A DNA stretch of 39,816 nt from a virus. Shown here piece by piece: positions 30,903 through 37,239 of this stretch. Location: the IMG/VR virus record IMGVR_UViG_3300021354_000015, positions 1 through 39,816 of that record; one strand, written 5' to 3'. Under the pieces are notes generated by a model. That model was not told the origin of the DNA. It made no database searches and was given only the letters and a program-made list of their open reading frames with translations. The stretch's first letter is position 1, and every line of letters starts with the position of its first letter. The position numbers and the translations under genes were made by a program.

Positions 30903-30961
30903 AATGCTATAAAAGGTAATAACATTGTTATAACACCAAAATATAGTAAAAGGTCATTCAT
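30884..30961 (-). CDS. 25-aa membrane peptide
   Basis: MNDLLLYFGVITMLLPFIALW..., one membrane helix from the second residue to the end. The ATG overlaps the stop of the HNH gene as ATGA, the junction used through this operon, and its end overlaps the next gene by 19 bases. The pattern supports translation. Function unknown. Confidence 0.45.
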   Translation of the reverse strand: MNDLLLYFGVITMLLPFIALWIVLS

Positions 30962-31227
30962 ATTAGGGCTAACAAATCTTCTTCAGAGAAACCCCAATGC
31001 TTTTCAAACCCTTTATGTCCAAGCTGGTGAATACTGGTATCGCCAAGTCGATGATGAATGGCGCACAAAGGGATGACAGGTGCAAGGCTTCTTTTACCTC
31101 CATATCTTCTGATGTGGTGCATTTCAACAGGGGAATCGTCAAGGTTTCGCACATCTGTTTGTTTGCACAATATACAGCCCAGTCGTGCCAGTTTTGCATA
31201 ATTGTCTTTTTCTGCTTTAGTTGCCAT
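30958..31227 (-). CDS. HNH nuclease, Ref-like (RecA-dependent nuclease type)
   Basis: An 89-aa protein from the ATG at 31227 (a TTG at 31239 is possible). It has LGCILC (Cys18, Cys21), MHHIR (His37-His38), IPLCAIHH (Cys55, His58-59) and IHQLGHK, the pattern of the Ref/RecA-dependent nuclease group from P1-like phages, which cut DNA at D-loops. It follows the PD-(D/E)XK gene with an 11-base overlap. A recombination role is inferred. An ordinary HNH endonuclease is an alternative. Confidence 0.75.
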   Translation of the reverse strand: MATKAEKDNYAKLARLGCILCKQTDVRNLDDSPVEMHHIRRYGGKRSLAPVIPLCAIHHRLGDTSIHQLGHKGFEKHWGFSEEDLLALI

Positions 31228-31588
31228 CTGCCCATTCAAACCATTGTTTGTAATACGCTATAAATTCTTGCTTGGATGTACCAATTTTTATACATGACCC
31301 ATGTGGCTGCACTAAGAAAAATTCTTCAATTTTCATACCATTGTCAGTATCACCTATTACTATAACAACAATAAAATCAGCTTTACCAGCTAGTGCTTGC
31401 AACATAATACGCTGACCGGTGCTTACTTTTTCTTTGGGGCGCTTCCATTCCATTACAAAAAACTTGCCATTTCTTTCAGCAATACCATCTAAATCACTAG
31501 GCGTAAATTTAGGACTATTGGGGATTACCCCAACAAAATCCCCATAATCAACATGAGAAGCTAATAAAGACCGCATTAAGACAGCCAT
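31217..31588 (-). CDS. PD-(D/E)XK nuclease-like protein
   Basis: A 123-aa protein with PSDLDGIAERNGKFFVMEWKRP (residues 30-51), where Asp34, Glu47 and Lys49 give the D-x12-E-x-K spacing of the fold, and a conserved QRIMLQALA helix after it. It lies between a small helical protein and the Ref-like nuclease. The early region thus has four nuclease-type genes. The target is not known. Confidence 0.7.
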   Translation of the reverse strand: MAVLMRSLLASHVDYGDFVGVIPNSPKFTPSDLDGIAERNGKFFVMEWKRPKEKVSTGQRIMLQALAGKADFIVVIVIGDTDNGMKIEEFFLVQPHGSCIKIGTSKQEFIAYYKQWFEWADGN

Positions 31589-31752
31589 TGTTTTCTTATC
31601 TGGTCATAAGTAGCAAATTCTAATTTAATGGTTTCTTCTGATAATTCATGGGCTAATTGTGTAGCTAATTCATAATCACATTTAAGCGTAGCGTTATGGT
31701 AAGATTTCATAAGTCTTTGAAGTTTAAGGTAGTTTTGAGAATAGTCATTCAT
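31576..31752 (-). CDS. 58-aa helical early protein
   Basis: The start at 31752 is chosen for its ATGA overlap with the upstream stop. A longer 74-aa reading would run 48 bases further into that gene. The protein (MNDYSQNYLKLQRLMKSYHNATLKCDYELATQLAHELSEETIKLEF...) is a pair of helices. Unknown family, and a small accessory role in the nuclease cluster is possible. Confidence 0.6.
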   Translation of the reverse strand: MNDYSQNYLKLQRLMKSYHNATLKCDYELATQLAHELSEETIKLEFATYDQIRKQWLS

Positions 31753-32078
31753 CGTGTCATTCTTTCTATGTTTCTGTTGCTTGCTTCCATGCTTCTCCAC
31801 GCCTCAAATCTCATTTTTGCAGCTTCTAATTGCCATTTAAGTGCTTCCGTCTGTTCCGTAGCGTTTCCAATTGCTTTGCATAAATCTTGGTAGTCTTGCG
31901 AGCGATAAGCCTCTCGTTCTTGAGCGCCCAAACTTTGTTCGTCTGTTTGCGCCATTTTAATCGCCTTAAGAGAACTTTTAAAAGTTTCAAGTTGCGCCAA
32001 TTCCCCTTTAGCTTTGGCATATAAGGGCGCTGTCTTGAAGATGAAGTCAATCGCATCATTAGGGTCATATTCTTTCAT
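31749..32078 (-). CDS. Conserved helical phage protein (AQEREAYRS...RFEAWRSMEASNR type)
   Basis: This 109-aa protein belongs by pattern to a conserved phage family of unknown function: YAKAKGELAQLETFKSSLKAIKM, then AQEREAYRSQDYQDLCKAI, then A...LRW-like LKWQLEAAKMRFEAWRSMEASNR. It is mostly helix. In other phages it sits near recombination or replication genes. ATGA overlaps on both sides. Confidence 0.7.
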   Translation of the reverse strand: MKEYDPNDAIDFIFKTAPLYAKAKGELAQLETFKSSLKAIKMAQTDEQSLGAQEREAYRSQDYQDLCKAIGNATEQTEALKWQLEAAKMRFEAWRSMEASNRNIERMTR

Positions 32079-32623
32079 TTAATTTTCTCGCAAATTTTGG
32101 TCATAAACTCAATTAAACCGTCAGGTGTATATTCTCTTTGGTATTGGGTGCAACGCTTAGTGCCTTTAACATTTCCGCAAATTGACCTGTCAGTAGAGTT
32201 TGTATTTTTAAATGGCAATTCTGGCAAATCTTCTATTTTTATTCCGCAAATATAAAGTTTGGTGTTTTTGTGGGCCACATGACCAAAATCAAACTGGTCA
32301 ATCAACATAGTAAATCCACCATAAGAATCATAGCCCCCCCCAACTTCACAACATTTAGCTTCTTTAAAAAACCTAGAACCTTTAGGGTGTTCTAATACGC
32401 CACCATTTTTGCGTACTTTATCAATGGCAAACCAAGCTAAATCTTTTTCATCTGGTCTGGGGTTAGCCATGTGGCTTAACATTCCCCAAGCCCTGCATGG
32501 TGGATGTGCAATAACAGGGTAATTACCGTCAAAGTTTCTAGCATCACGGTCAATATCATAAACATCGTAACCTGGGAACTGTTTATAACGGCTGTCCTGT
32601 CGTGAAAATAACACAGCTATCAT
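32075..32623 (-). CDS. Cytosine-methylase-like phage protein (HPPCRAWG motif)
   Basis: A 182-aa protein with HPPCRAWG (residues 39-46) holding a Pro-Cys like the catalytic loop of DNA cytosine-5 methyltransferases, followed by VRKNGGVLEHPKGSRFF, as in target-cleft motifs of that group. It lacks a clear FxGxG SAM motif, beginning MIAVLFSRQDSRYKQ instead, and is about half of the normal length. It could be a compact or degenerate DNA modification protein that protects from host restriction. Conserved phage protein, activity uncertain. Confidence 0.6.
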   Translation of the reverse strand: MIAVLFSRQDSRYKQFPGYDVYDIDRDARNFDGNYPVIAHPPCRAWGMLSHMANPRPDEKDLAWFAIDKVRKNGGVLEHPKGSRFFKEAKCCEVGGGYDSYGGFTMLIDQFDFGHVAHKNTKLYICGIKIEDLPELPFKNTNSTDRSICGNVKGTKRCTQYQREYTPDGLIEFMTKICEKIK

Positions 32624-32769
32624 TTAAGCGCCATCCAAAGACCTATTTGGCTAAAACTATAACCAGCCCAAATCATTGAGTTTGGTATAGACCCTTTTTT
32701 AAACTGAATAACTGCAACTATGCAATAAGAAAATCCTGTCATTGCAATTAATATTTTATCTAAAGCCAT
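32620..32769 (-). CDS. 49-aa membrane protein
   Basis: MALDKILIAMTGFSYCIVAVIQF, then a short linker KKGSIPNS, then MIWAGYSFSQIGLWMAL: two short hydrophobic segments. A GGGGAG ribosome site is upstream, and the TGA overlaps the next ATG as ATGA. The small size and place in the early operon would fit a membrane-acting early protein. No family recognised. Confidence 0.55.
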   Translation of the reverse strand: MALDKILIAMTGFSYCIVAVIQFKKGSIPNSMIWAGYSFSQIGLWMALK

Positions 32770-32939
32770 TTGTTTATTTCTCCCCTGTTGCCTTTTTCAT
32801 ATTGCGTATAAAAATTTTGAAGTAGCTTATCGTCAAGTTTATGTTTAGTAAGATAAAGTCTAAATTTGTTTAAACCCCATTCTTTACGCCATTTGCATAA
32901 CTGTCTTACAGCGCACTCATGCCTAGCTGTTTCATACAT
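32760..32939 (-). CDS. 59-aa basic protein
   Basis: This frame (MYETARHECAVRQLCKWRKEWGLNKFRLYL...GNRGEINKWL) overlaps the previous gene by 34 bases and the next by ten. It has a Cys/His/Arg-rich start (RHEC..RQLC) and could be a small zinc or nucleic-acid-binding protein. The pattern RHECAVRQLCKWR.EWG is seen in phage proteins near replication genes. Long overlaps lower the confidence. Confidence 0.5.
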   Translation of the reverse strand: MYETARHECAVRQLCKWRKEWGLNKFRLYLTKHKLDDKLLQNFYTQYEKGNRGEINKWL

Positions 32940-33277
32940 TTGGCTTTTAAACTTGCATAGGTGTCATAACCATTACCCATAATTCCCAATTCCCTAGCTT
33001 TAGCGTCAATGCCTTCATTGCTAAACATCCACCTTTTGTCAATTTTTTCTTTCTTAGGTTCTATTACTATTTCATCTTCAAATCTTTCGCCATTAAGCCA
33101 GGTGCTTGCATGGGGTATAAATTCTAACTCAGTTTCTTTTGCTTTCCAGTAGTCGCAATGTACGCTAATAGCTTTTGCAGCCATAAGTTGTTGTTCTTCT
33201 GTGAGTCGTTGCCAGGACTTTCGTGCAACTGCTTTATTAACTTTGCGTGGATAAATAGACCAGAATTCATCAAACAT
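32906..33277 (-). CDS. Replication-O-like protein, C-terminal type only
   Basis: This 123-aa protein opens with FDEFWSIYPRKVNKAVARKSWQRLTEEQQLMAAKAI and has FIPHASTWLNGERFEDEI, the pattern of the C-terminal half of phage replication initiators and helicase loaders. Full family members are usually 200-300 aa with a winged-helix N-terminus, which is absent here. It is the only replication gene recognised, so the phage probably uses the host replisome. It might recruit the helicase, with another protein binding the origin. Confidence 0.7.
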   Translation of the reverse strand: MFDEFWSIYPRKVNKAVARKSWQRLTEEQQLMAAKAISVHCDYWKAKETELEFIPHASTWLNGERFEDEIVIEPKKEKIDKRWMFSNEGIDAKARELGIMGNGYDTYASLKAKCMKQLGMSAL

Positions 33278-33389
33278 TCCTTATGTACCTGTCACTAGGG
33301 TTGTTAATCATACTTTCAATAAGGTCATCAATAGTGCTAAACCATTGAATGACTTTCATGCCATCATGCGTAATGATTGTAAAACTCAT
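33270..33389 (-). CDS. 39-aa early peptide
   Basis: MSFTIITHDGMKVIQWFSTIDDLIESM..., a small beta-then-helix peptide. It has an ATGA overlap with the upstream secreted-type gene and its stop lies inside the first codons of the replication-O-like gene. These junctions indicate that it is translated. No function can be assigned. Confidence 0.5.
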   Translation of the reverse strand: MSFTIITHDGMKVIQWFSTIDDLIESMINNPSDRYIRNV

Positions 33390-33691
33390 TGTAAAACACG
33401 AGGGCTACTTAATGTAACTGGACTTGGCGGAACAGTATAACTTGGTGTGCCAACAACGGTAGTGCCAGTTGCATTTTGTATAACAACCTGGTTAGGGTAA
33501 AGCGTTGCAGTCTGAGTGGTGTAACCCATTGGGTTTACAAACTGTGCGGTATTGCCGTTGATTTGTACCGTACCCATGTTGTAACCACGACTGTCGGTCA
33601 GTTGAACTGTTTGTGCTTTTGCTGGAATACCGTAAGCAAACATACAACCAAGCAATGCACCTAATAAACAACTACCTATAAAGTCTTTCAT
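33386..33691 (-). CDS. Exported early protein (signal peptide)
   Basis: A 101-aa protein with a basic start, a hydrophobic segment to about residue 20 and a signal-peptidase-like AKA site at 25-27. The stretch LLGC at 13-16 could alternatively be a lipobox. The mature part is beta-rich with two related motifs (DSRGYNMGTVQINGNTAQFVN and PMGYTTQTATLY) and a Pro/Ser tail. First gene of the leftward early operon, with AAGGGGAATTAA before the ATG. A periplasmic or outer-membrane protein made first after infection could block superinfection. This is inference. Confidence 0.65.
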   Translation of the reverse strand: MKDFIGSCLLGALLGCMFAYGIPAKAQTVQLTDSRGYNMGTVQINGNTAQFVNPMGYTTQTATLYPNQVVIQNATGTTVVGTPSYTVPPSPVTLSSPRVLQ

Positions 33692-34000
33692 TTAATTCCC
33701 CTTAAATGTCACTCAACATTGAGTAAATACAGTTTGCCTAATAGTCTATAAGTAGTCCACTAGTATTTATACTTAGTTGCTTTTATACCACTCCCAAAAG
33801 GTTTGAGCGCACCTAGCCTACCTAAGTGCGCCTTCAGAGTATCCCATTAAGGAATCGCTCACCCGACAGTCTTACGAGGCACAGGCACTATCTTCGCCAC
33901 CTGTATTGCGCTGTTTCAGCCTCTTACCCTACTAGTAACGCTATAACCTTATGACGCTACGATGTCGTTAGAGCCGCCATCATAAGGGGTTGTAATTCTA
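33692..34000. other. 309-base non-coding region rich in inverted repeats
   Basis: No gene of useful length exists on either strand. Read on the minus strand, there is CCTTATGA/TCATAAGG (8 bp, ends near 33987 and 33947), ACAGG/CCTGT around GGCGAAGATAGTG, GAG-ATTCC/GGGAT-CTC with loop TTAAT, and GCGCACTTA/TAGGTGCGC (9 bp, loop seven). The part near 33692-33790 is AT-rich and probably holds the leftward promoter. The GC-rich hairpin part could be a replication origin, a small RNA or a packaging-related signal. Confidence 0.55.
33711..33724. promoter_or_regulatory. Perfect inverted repeat, candidate operator
   Basis: ACTCAA-CA-TTGAGT at 33711-33724 has perfect 6-bp arms, about 20 bases before the first start codon of the leftward early operon. 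The position between promoter region and ribosome site suits a repressor site. One of the two HTH proteins could bind here. Confidence 0.4.
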
Positions 34001-34723
34001 CTACTTTATTTCTTCTTCTGCCATATGGCAAAAAATACCGCATTGAATGTCTTGTTCTTGTGGGTAATTGCCAGCATCAGTCGGCAATTCATCCAAATAT
34101 ACATCTTTTAAAACTGTTTGTTTTTTAAATCTTTCCAACTTAGCCATGCGGTCAAATTGCTCAGGAAAGTCTACTTTAATCTTATTCCAATAGCCTTTAC
34201 CACCTTTTACGCAGCCAATACAATTATTGTTATGGTAGCCTAGCTTATACATTGCAGGAAGCTCTATACCAGCATTTTGAAGCATTGCAAGGCAATCTAT
34301 TTTGCCAAGCCCTTTGTCAATTAAAGGTGCTATGGCCTTAATGTTATTGGCATCAAGAAAACGGTCATAACGGTCTTGTTCTTCCATTGTGTAGCCAAAT
34401 ACTTGAATATCTGTAGGCTTCTCAAATTTAAGTCTTACATCTTTTTTTAATTTTCTAGTGCATGGACTTGCACCTTTTATATTCATTGCTGAAGTTTCAA
34501 AACATTTGTAAATTGACCTGTCATAACGGTCATTGCCTAAAATAAGGATTTTTTGACCAAACCATTGTTCGCAATCAGCTAAAAAACGCTTATTGTCAGG
34601 GTGTTCTTCAATGACTTCGGTATATGCAATAACGACTTCATGGTCTTTATATTGCGACAAAGCCAGCTTTGTAGCTACAGCACTAGCAGCGCCACAGGAA
34701 AACCAACAAACAACTCTATTCAT
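34001..34723 (-). CDS. PAPS-reductase-like (PP-loop) protein
   Basis: This 240-aa protein (ATG at 34723) has the PP-loop-type WFSCGAASAV (7-16), SPCTRKLKK (86-94) and NNNCIGCVKGG (165-175). Relatives use ATP to activate a substrate and transfer sulfur or reduce PAPS. In phages, proteins of this type are frequent, and their substrate is mostly unknown. CxxC and other Cys may bind a cluster or metal. The gene overlaps the Cro-like regulator gene by eight bases, so both are read from the same control region. A role in sulfur-based DNA or RNA modification is possible but not shown. Confidence 0.75.
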   Translation of the reverse strand: MNRVVCWFSCGAASAVATKLALSQYKDHEVVIAYTEVIEEHPDNKRFLADCEQWFGQKILILGNDRYDRSIYKCFETSAMNIKGASPCTRKLKKDVRLKFEKPTDIQVFGYTMEEQDRYDRFLDANNIKAIAPLIDKGLGKIDCLAMLQNAGIELPAMYKLGYHNNNCIGCVKGGKGYWNKIKVDFPEQFDRMAKLERFKKQTVLKDVYLDELPTDAGNYPQEQDIQCGIFCHMAEEEIK

Positions 34724-34985
34724 CTTGTACACCAAAGGCGTTGTTTTTAAGCAACTCAGGCCAAATAAGCCAAAAATTTGTAGGAAATAAGTCTTGCCTG
34801 GTTACAAGGCCATGACTTTCGGTTTCAATCCTAGCCCCCAAAAGCATATATTTATCGGCTGGTATGCCACGAATTCGCCAGTTAGAAACGGCTGCTGGGT
34901 CTACTTTGCACATTCTTGCCACCTTTGCTGTACCGCCCAAAAGGTCAATAATTGCGCTATCGGTTAGTTTTAATTTTGTATTCAT
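34716..34985 (-). CDS. Cro/YdaS-like DNA-binding regulator
   Basis: An 89-aa protein with AIIDLLGGTAKVARMCKVDPAAVSNWRIRGIPADKYMLL (residues 11-49), a helix-turn-helix of the YdaS/Cro type in which VSNWRIRGIPA is the recognition helix and wing. It faces the ERF operon and probably controls both directions through the inverted repeat between the two start codons. The C-terminus (FPTNFWLIWPELLKNN) is unusual. No cI-like partner was found, so a one-protein switch or simple early repressor is likely. Confidence 0.8.
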   Translation of the reverse strand: MNTKLKLTDSAIIDLLGGTAKVARMCKVDPAAVSNWRIRGIPADKYMLLGARIETESHGLVTRQDLFPTNFWLIWPELLKNNAFGVQDE

Positions 34986-35020
34986 TCACGCAGTTTAACT
35001 TAAATGTTGTTTATTTGCAT

Positions 35021-35076
35021 ACACTTTACTTTTTTTATTTACTTGTGTTAAAGTGTGTATATAGCAATTTCGCTAT
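35021..35076. promoter_or_regulatory. Bidirectional promoter-operator region
   Basis: On the plus strand, TTTACT (35038-35043) and TATAGC (35060-35065) have a 16-base spacer, pointing to the gene at 35096. On the minus strand, TTAACA and TAAAGT with 17 bases between them point to the regulator. The inverted arms ACACTTTA (35021-35028) and TAAAGTGT (35049-35056) cover the minus -10 and the plus spacer, so one bound protein would block both. A second hairpin, ATAGC-AATTTC-GCTAT, lies at 35061-35076. Confidence 0.55.
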
Positions 35077-35095
35077 GTATTTAAGGGGAACTTAA

Positions 35096-35296
35096 ATGTC
35101 TGAATTACACCAAGTAATGCTGGAAATGGAAGAACGCTTAGAAGAAGCGTTACAAAACATGGAATTTGGCACAGACCTATCACAAGACGATATTGATGTC
35201 ATTCGTGCAGCTTGTGGCAAACCAAACAACAAACGCAATGTGTTACTACAAAATGTATTTGAAGATTTTGGCACAATCTTTGGAGGTGCAAAATGA
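35096..35296 (+). CDS. 66-aa acidic protein, first gene of the ERF operon
   Basis: An acidic, helical protein (MSELHQVMLEMEERLEEALQNMEFGTDLSQDDIDVIRAACGKPNNK) after TTAAGGGGAACTTAA. Its last four bases overlap the ERF start (ATGA). As the first product of the recombination operon it might regulate or assist it. I do not recognise a family. It is present once, because the left copy of this region begins inside the ERF gene. Confidence 0.65.
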   Translation: MSELHQVMLEMEERLEEALQNMEFGTDLSQDDIDVIRAACGKPNNKRNVLLQNVFEDFGTIFGGAK

Positions 35297-35724
35297 TTAC
35301 TTCTGACTCCATTACTAACTTGACTTTAGCTTTATCTATCGTGCAAGGAAAAATGACTCATGCGATTAAAGACTCTGCTAATCCTTTTTTTAAGTCTAAA
35401 TATGCTGACCTTGAGTCTGTTTGGGATGCTTGCCGTAGCCTTCTTTCTGAAAATGGGCTGGCGGTTATGCAATTCCCTGGTGAATATTACGATGGGTCTA
35501 TGCGTTTAACCACCATTATTTCCCATAAATCAGGGGAATTTATAAGCCAAGAAATGTCTTTTCCTGTATCAAAGCCCGATGCTCATGGATGTTTGGCAAC
35601 GGTGACTTATATGCGAAGAGCGTCTTTATCAGCAGTAGTAGGAGTTGTGCAAGCTGACGATGATGGAAATACAGCAAGCGGCAAAACAATTAATCAACCA
35701 GTAGTAAAAGCAAAGGAAATTTAA
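35293..35724 (+). CDS. erf: ERF-family ssDNA-annealing recombinase (variant B, complete)
   Basis: The full-length protein is 143 aa. It begins with SIVQGKMTHAIKDSANPFFKSKYADLESVWDACRSLLSENGLAVMQ, the ERF N-terminal pattern (KDS.NPFFKSKYADL), and ends in AVVGVVQADDDGN. It is shorter than the 200-aa proteins of P22. The bases 35420-35546 are identical to the window's first 127 bases, after which the two copies diverge (for example FPVSKPDAHGCLATVTYMRRASLSAVV here). The shared N-terminus would serve both variants. Confidence 0.88.
   Translation: MITSDSITNLTLALSIVQGKMTHAIKDSANPFFKSKYADLESVWDACRSLLSENGLAVMQFPGEYYDGSMRLTTIISHKSGEFISQEMSFPVSKPDAHGCLATVTYMRRASLSAVVGVVQADDDGNTASGKTINQPVVKAKEI
35420..35546. 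repeat. 127-bp exact direct repeat, right copy
   Basis: The second copy of the window's first 127 bases, offset by 35,419. The base after it differs. Together the copies mark one complete unit length of the genome. DNA to the right is a diverged version of the DNA at the left end. Confidence 0.95.
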
Positions 35725-35725
35725 G

Positions 35726-35968
35726 ATGGCGTACGAAATGAAGGAAGGCTCTGGAAGCCTTTTCAAAAACTCAAGAAAAACAAGTGATTCACACCCAGAC
35801 TTTACAGGCTCAATCATGCTTAATGGCAAGGAGCATTGGTTTAGTGCATGGGTAAAAGAATCACCTAAAGCTGGCAAATTCTTTAGCGTATCAGTAGGTA
35901 AAGTCAAAGAGCCAGTAGGTTTTAAACCTAAAGGTCAAGACGAAATTCTTGACGATACGCCTTTTTAG
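35726..35968 (+). CDS. ERF-partner protein (variant B)
   Basis: An 80-aa counterpart of the gene at 298-540, with only a few changes (N for D at residue 33, V for M at 63). It starts one base after the ERF stop. The low divergence compared with the exonuclease shows strong constraint or recent exchange. Confidence 0.75.
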   Translation: MAYEMKEGSGSLFKNSRKTSDSHPDFTGSIMLNGKEHWFSAWVKESPKAGKFFSVSVGKVKEPVGFKPKGQDEILDDTPF

Positions 35969-35977
35969 GAGATAGTT

Positions 35978-36175
35978 ATGCTGAGTCACATCAAAGATAC
36001 TATTGGCGAAAAGGCCATTATTACTATGGAATCTTATGGGGTAGATGAAGAAAGACGGTTAATTTCTTTTGAACCCCAAGACTTAGAATCAATACTCAAA
36101 GATGTGATTCAGGTTTGTGCAGATTGTTGTATTACTGAATTAGATAGAGCAGCAATTTTAGAATTATTGAATTAA
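35978..36175 (+). CDS. Small acidic protein of the recombination operon (variant B)
   Basis: A 65-aa counterpart of the gene at 550-747. Most differences fall in the second half (for example ADCCITELDRAAILELLN against ADMCITEVDRNAILELLN). It has the same AGGAGATAGTT ribosome site overlapping the previous stop. Confidence 0.7.
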   Translation: MLSHIKDTIGEKAIITMESYGVDEERRLISFEPQDLESILKDVIQVCADCCITELDRAAILELLN

Positions 36176-36196
36176 GATGCAAATAAGGGGAATAAC

Positions 36197-36931
36197 TTGT
36201 CAGAAAGTCAACATTGGTACTGTGCTAAAACAGGCGCACCACGCTATACAACCATTGGAAAAAACGGAAAAGAGCGCTCAACTACACTTAGAGATGCTAA
36301 AGCTGCGCCAGGAACGCTTGTACCGTCAGTATCTACAATACTCGGAATGTTATCGAAAGCAGGACTTGATACATGGAAACAAACTCAAGTCTTGTACGCT
36401 GCCACAGAAAACCCAAGATTAGATGGTGAAGATGAAAAAGCATGGATAGATAGAATCTTATACCTTGCTAAAGCTAAATCTAGGGAAGCAGCAGACCGAG
36501 GCACTACCATTCACGGCTTTATAGAAGCTCACTATAGCGGTGATTTTATCCCTGACAGCCCTTCGTATGTTTCGATGGTCGTTCAAGCCGTAGAAGCCCA
36601 TTTTGGGGTTCAGGATTGGATTGCAGAGAAGTCTTTAGTATCACCAGAAGGTTATGGCGGTAAATGCGACTTGTACTGCAATGGAGTAGTCATTGACTTT
36701 AAGACTACGGAAAAATCCCCTGGTGACTTAACACCCTATCTAGAGCATACCATTCAATTAGCAGCTTACAGAGAGATTTTGAGTCCTGGAGCTAAATGTG
36801 CCAATGTATATATCAACGGCACTACAAATGAAGTGGCCATTTACGAACATAAAGAGCAAGATATTCGAGATGGTTATGAAATGTTTTTAAATCTTTTGAA
36901 TATTTACAAATTAAAAAATAAGTTAAACTAA
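36197..36931 (+). CDS. PD-(D/E)XK exonuclease, RecB/Cas4-like (variant B)
   Basis: This 244-aa protein has a TTG start after AAGGGGAATAAC. It keeps RGTTIH, GGKCDLYC, VVIDFKTTE and QLAAYRE. It lacks the short insert seen in A between the two acidic motifs (DLYCNGVVIDF here). Differences to A are spread over the protein, including the third codon positions, in contrast to the identical non-coding DNA that follows. Confidence 0.88.
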   Translation: MSESQHWYCAKTGAPRYTTIGKNGKERSTTLRDAKAAPGTLVPSVSTILGMLSKAGLDTWKQTQVLYAATENPRLDGEDEKAWIDRILYLAKAKSREAADRGTTIHGFIEAHYSGDFIPDSPSYVSMVVQAVEAHFGVQDWIAEKSLVSPEGYGGKCDLYCNGVVIDFKTTEKSPGDLTPYLEHTIQLAAYREILSPGAKCANVYINGTTNEVAIYEHKEQDIRDGYEMFLNLLNIYKLKNKLN

Positions 36932-36992
36932 TTACGAGGCTGGCTTGGTTTCCCCTTCCATTACTCCTTCACACGAGAGTCAGCCTCACCTT
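36929..36992 (+). ncRNA. Conserved hairpin with SD-complementary loop (candidate regulatory RNA, copy B)
   Basis: The second copy of the element at 1515-1578, with arms 36936-36945 and 36978-36987 and the loop sequence GTTTCCCCTT at 36948-36957. The identical run is 36914-36992 (79 bases). After the stem it reads ACCTTTTATTAGG, a slightly better T-run than in A, so termination in B cannot be ruled out. Confidence 0.5.
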
Positions 36993-37239
36993 TTATTAGG
37001 GCGTTAAGCCGCCAATGTAGGATGCAGTAATTGGGTTGTTTTGCGGCTTTCTGACCCATTTGTAACAACTGCCAAATACAGCCCTGTTGTTTTGGCACAA
37101 CAAATAAGGGTTTGTCCTAGTATAAAAGTGCATGAATTTTCAATAAAGTTCTTACATCAGGTCATTGACACTATTCAGCTTTATGGCTCTTAGAGATTTC
37201 AAACTAAAAAGACTTTGACCTGACTTTTTTTAAGGAATT
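36932..37239. other. Non-coding gap after the exonuclease (variant B)
   Basis: No gene is seen in these 308 bases. Besides the two conserved elements there is B-specific DNA at about 36993-37110 with inverted repeats AAGCCGC/GCGGCTT and TGTTGT/ACAACA, and AGGGTTTGTCCT at 37106-37117 where A has its TAGGG/CCCTA repeat. A conserved TAAAAGTGCATGAA lies at about 37123-37136, 20 bases before the leader element. Confidence 0.6.
37157..37223 (+). ncRNA. Structured 5' leader with paired base changes (copy B)
   Basis: The counterpart of 1692-1760. Arms TCAGGTCA (37157-37164) and TGACCTGA (37216-37223) pair over 8 bp and are followed by CTTTTTTT, which would also make a terminator. The inner hairpin is CTCTTAGAG. 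The sequence between, TTGACACTATTCAGCTTTAT and ATTTCAAACTAAAAAGAC, is the same as in A. A leader that can end or continue transcription before the 86-aa gene would fit. Confidence 0.45.

Noticed and set aside
31217-31239. Longer start (TTG at 31239) of the Ref-like HNH gene
   Set aside because: An ATG at 31227 gives the whole domain and a shorter overlap, in line with neighbouring genes. The TTG is kept only as an alternative.
33692-34000. tRNA or group I intron in the hairpin-rich region
   Set aside because: No T-loop or anticodon arm in tRNA arrangement was found. A stretch like AAGATAGT resembles one intron element, but the other core elements were not found.
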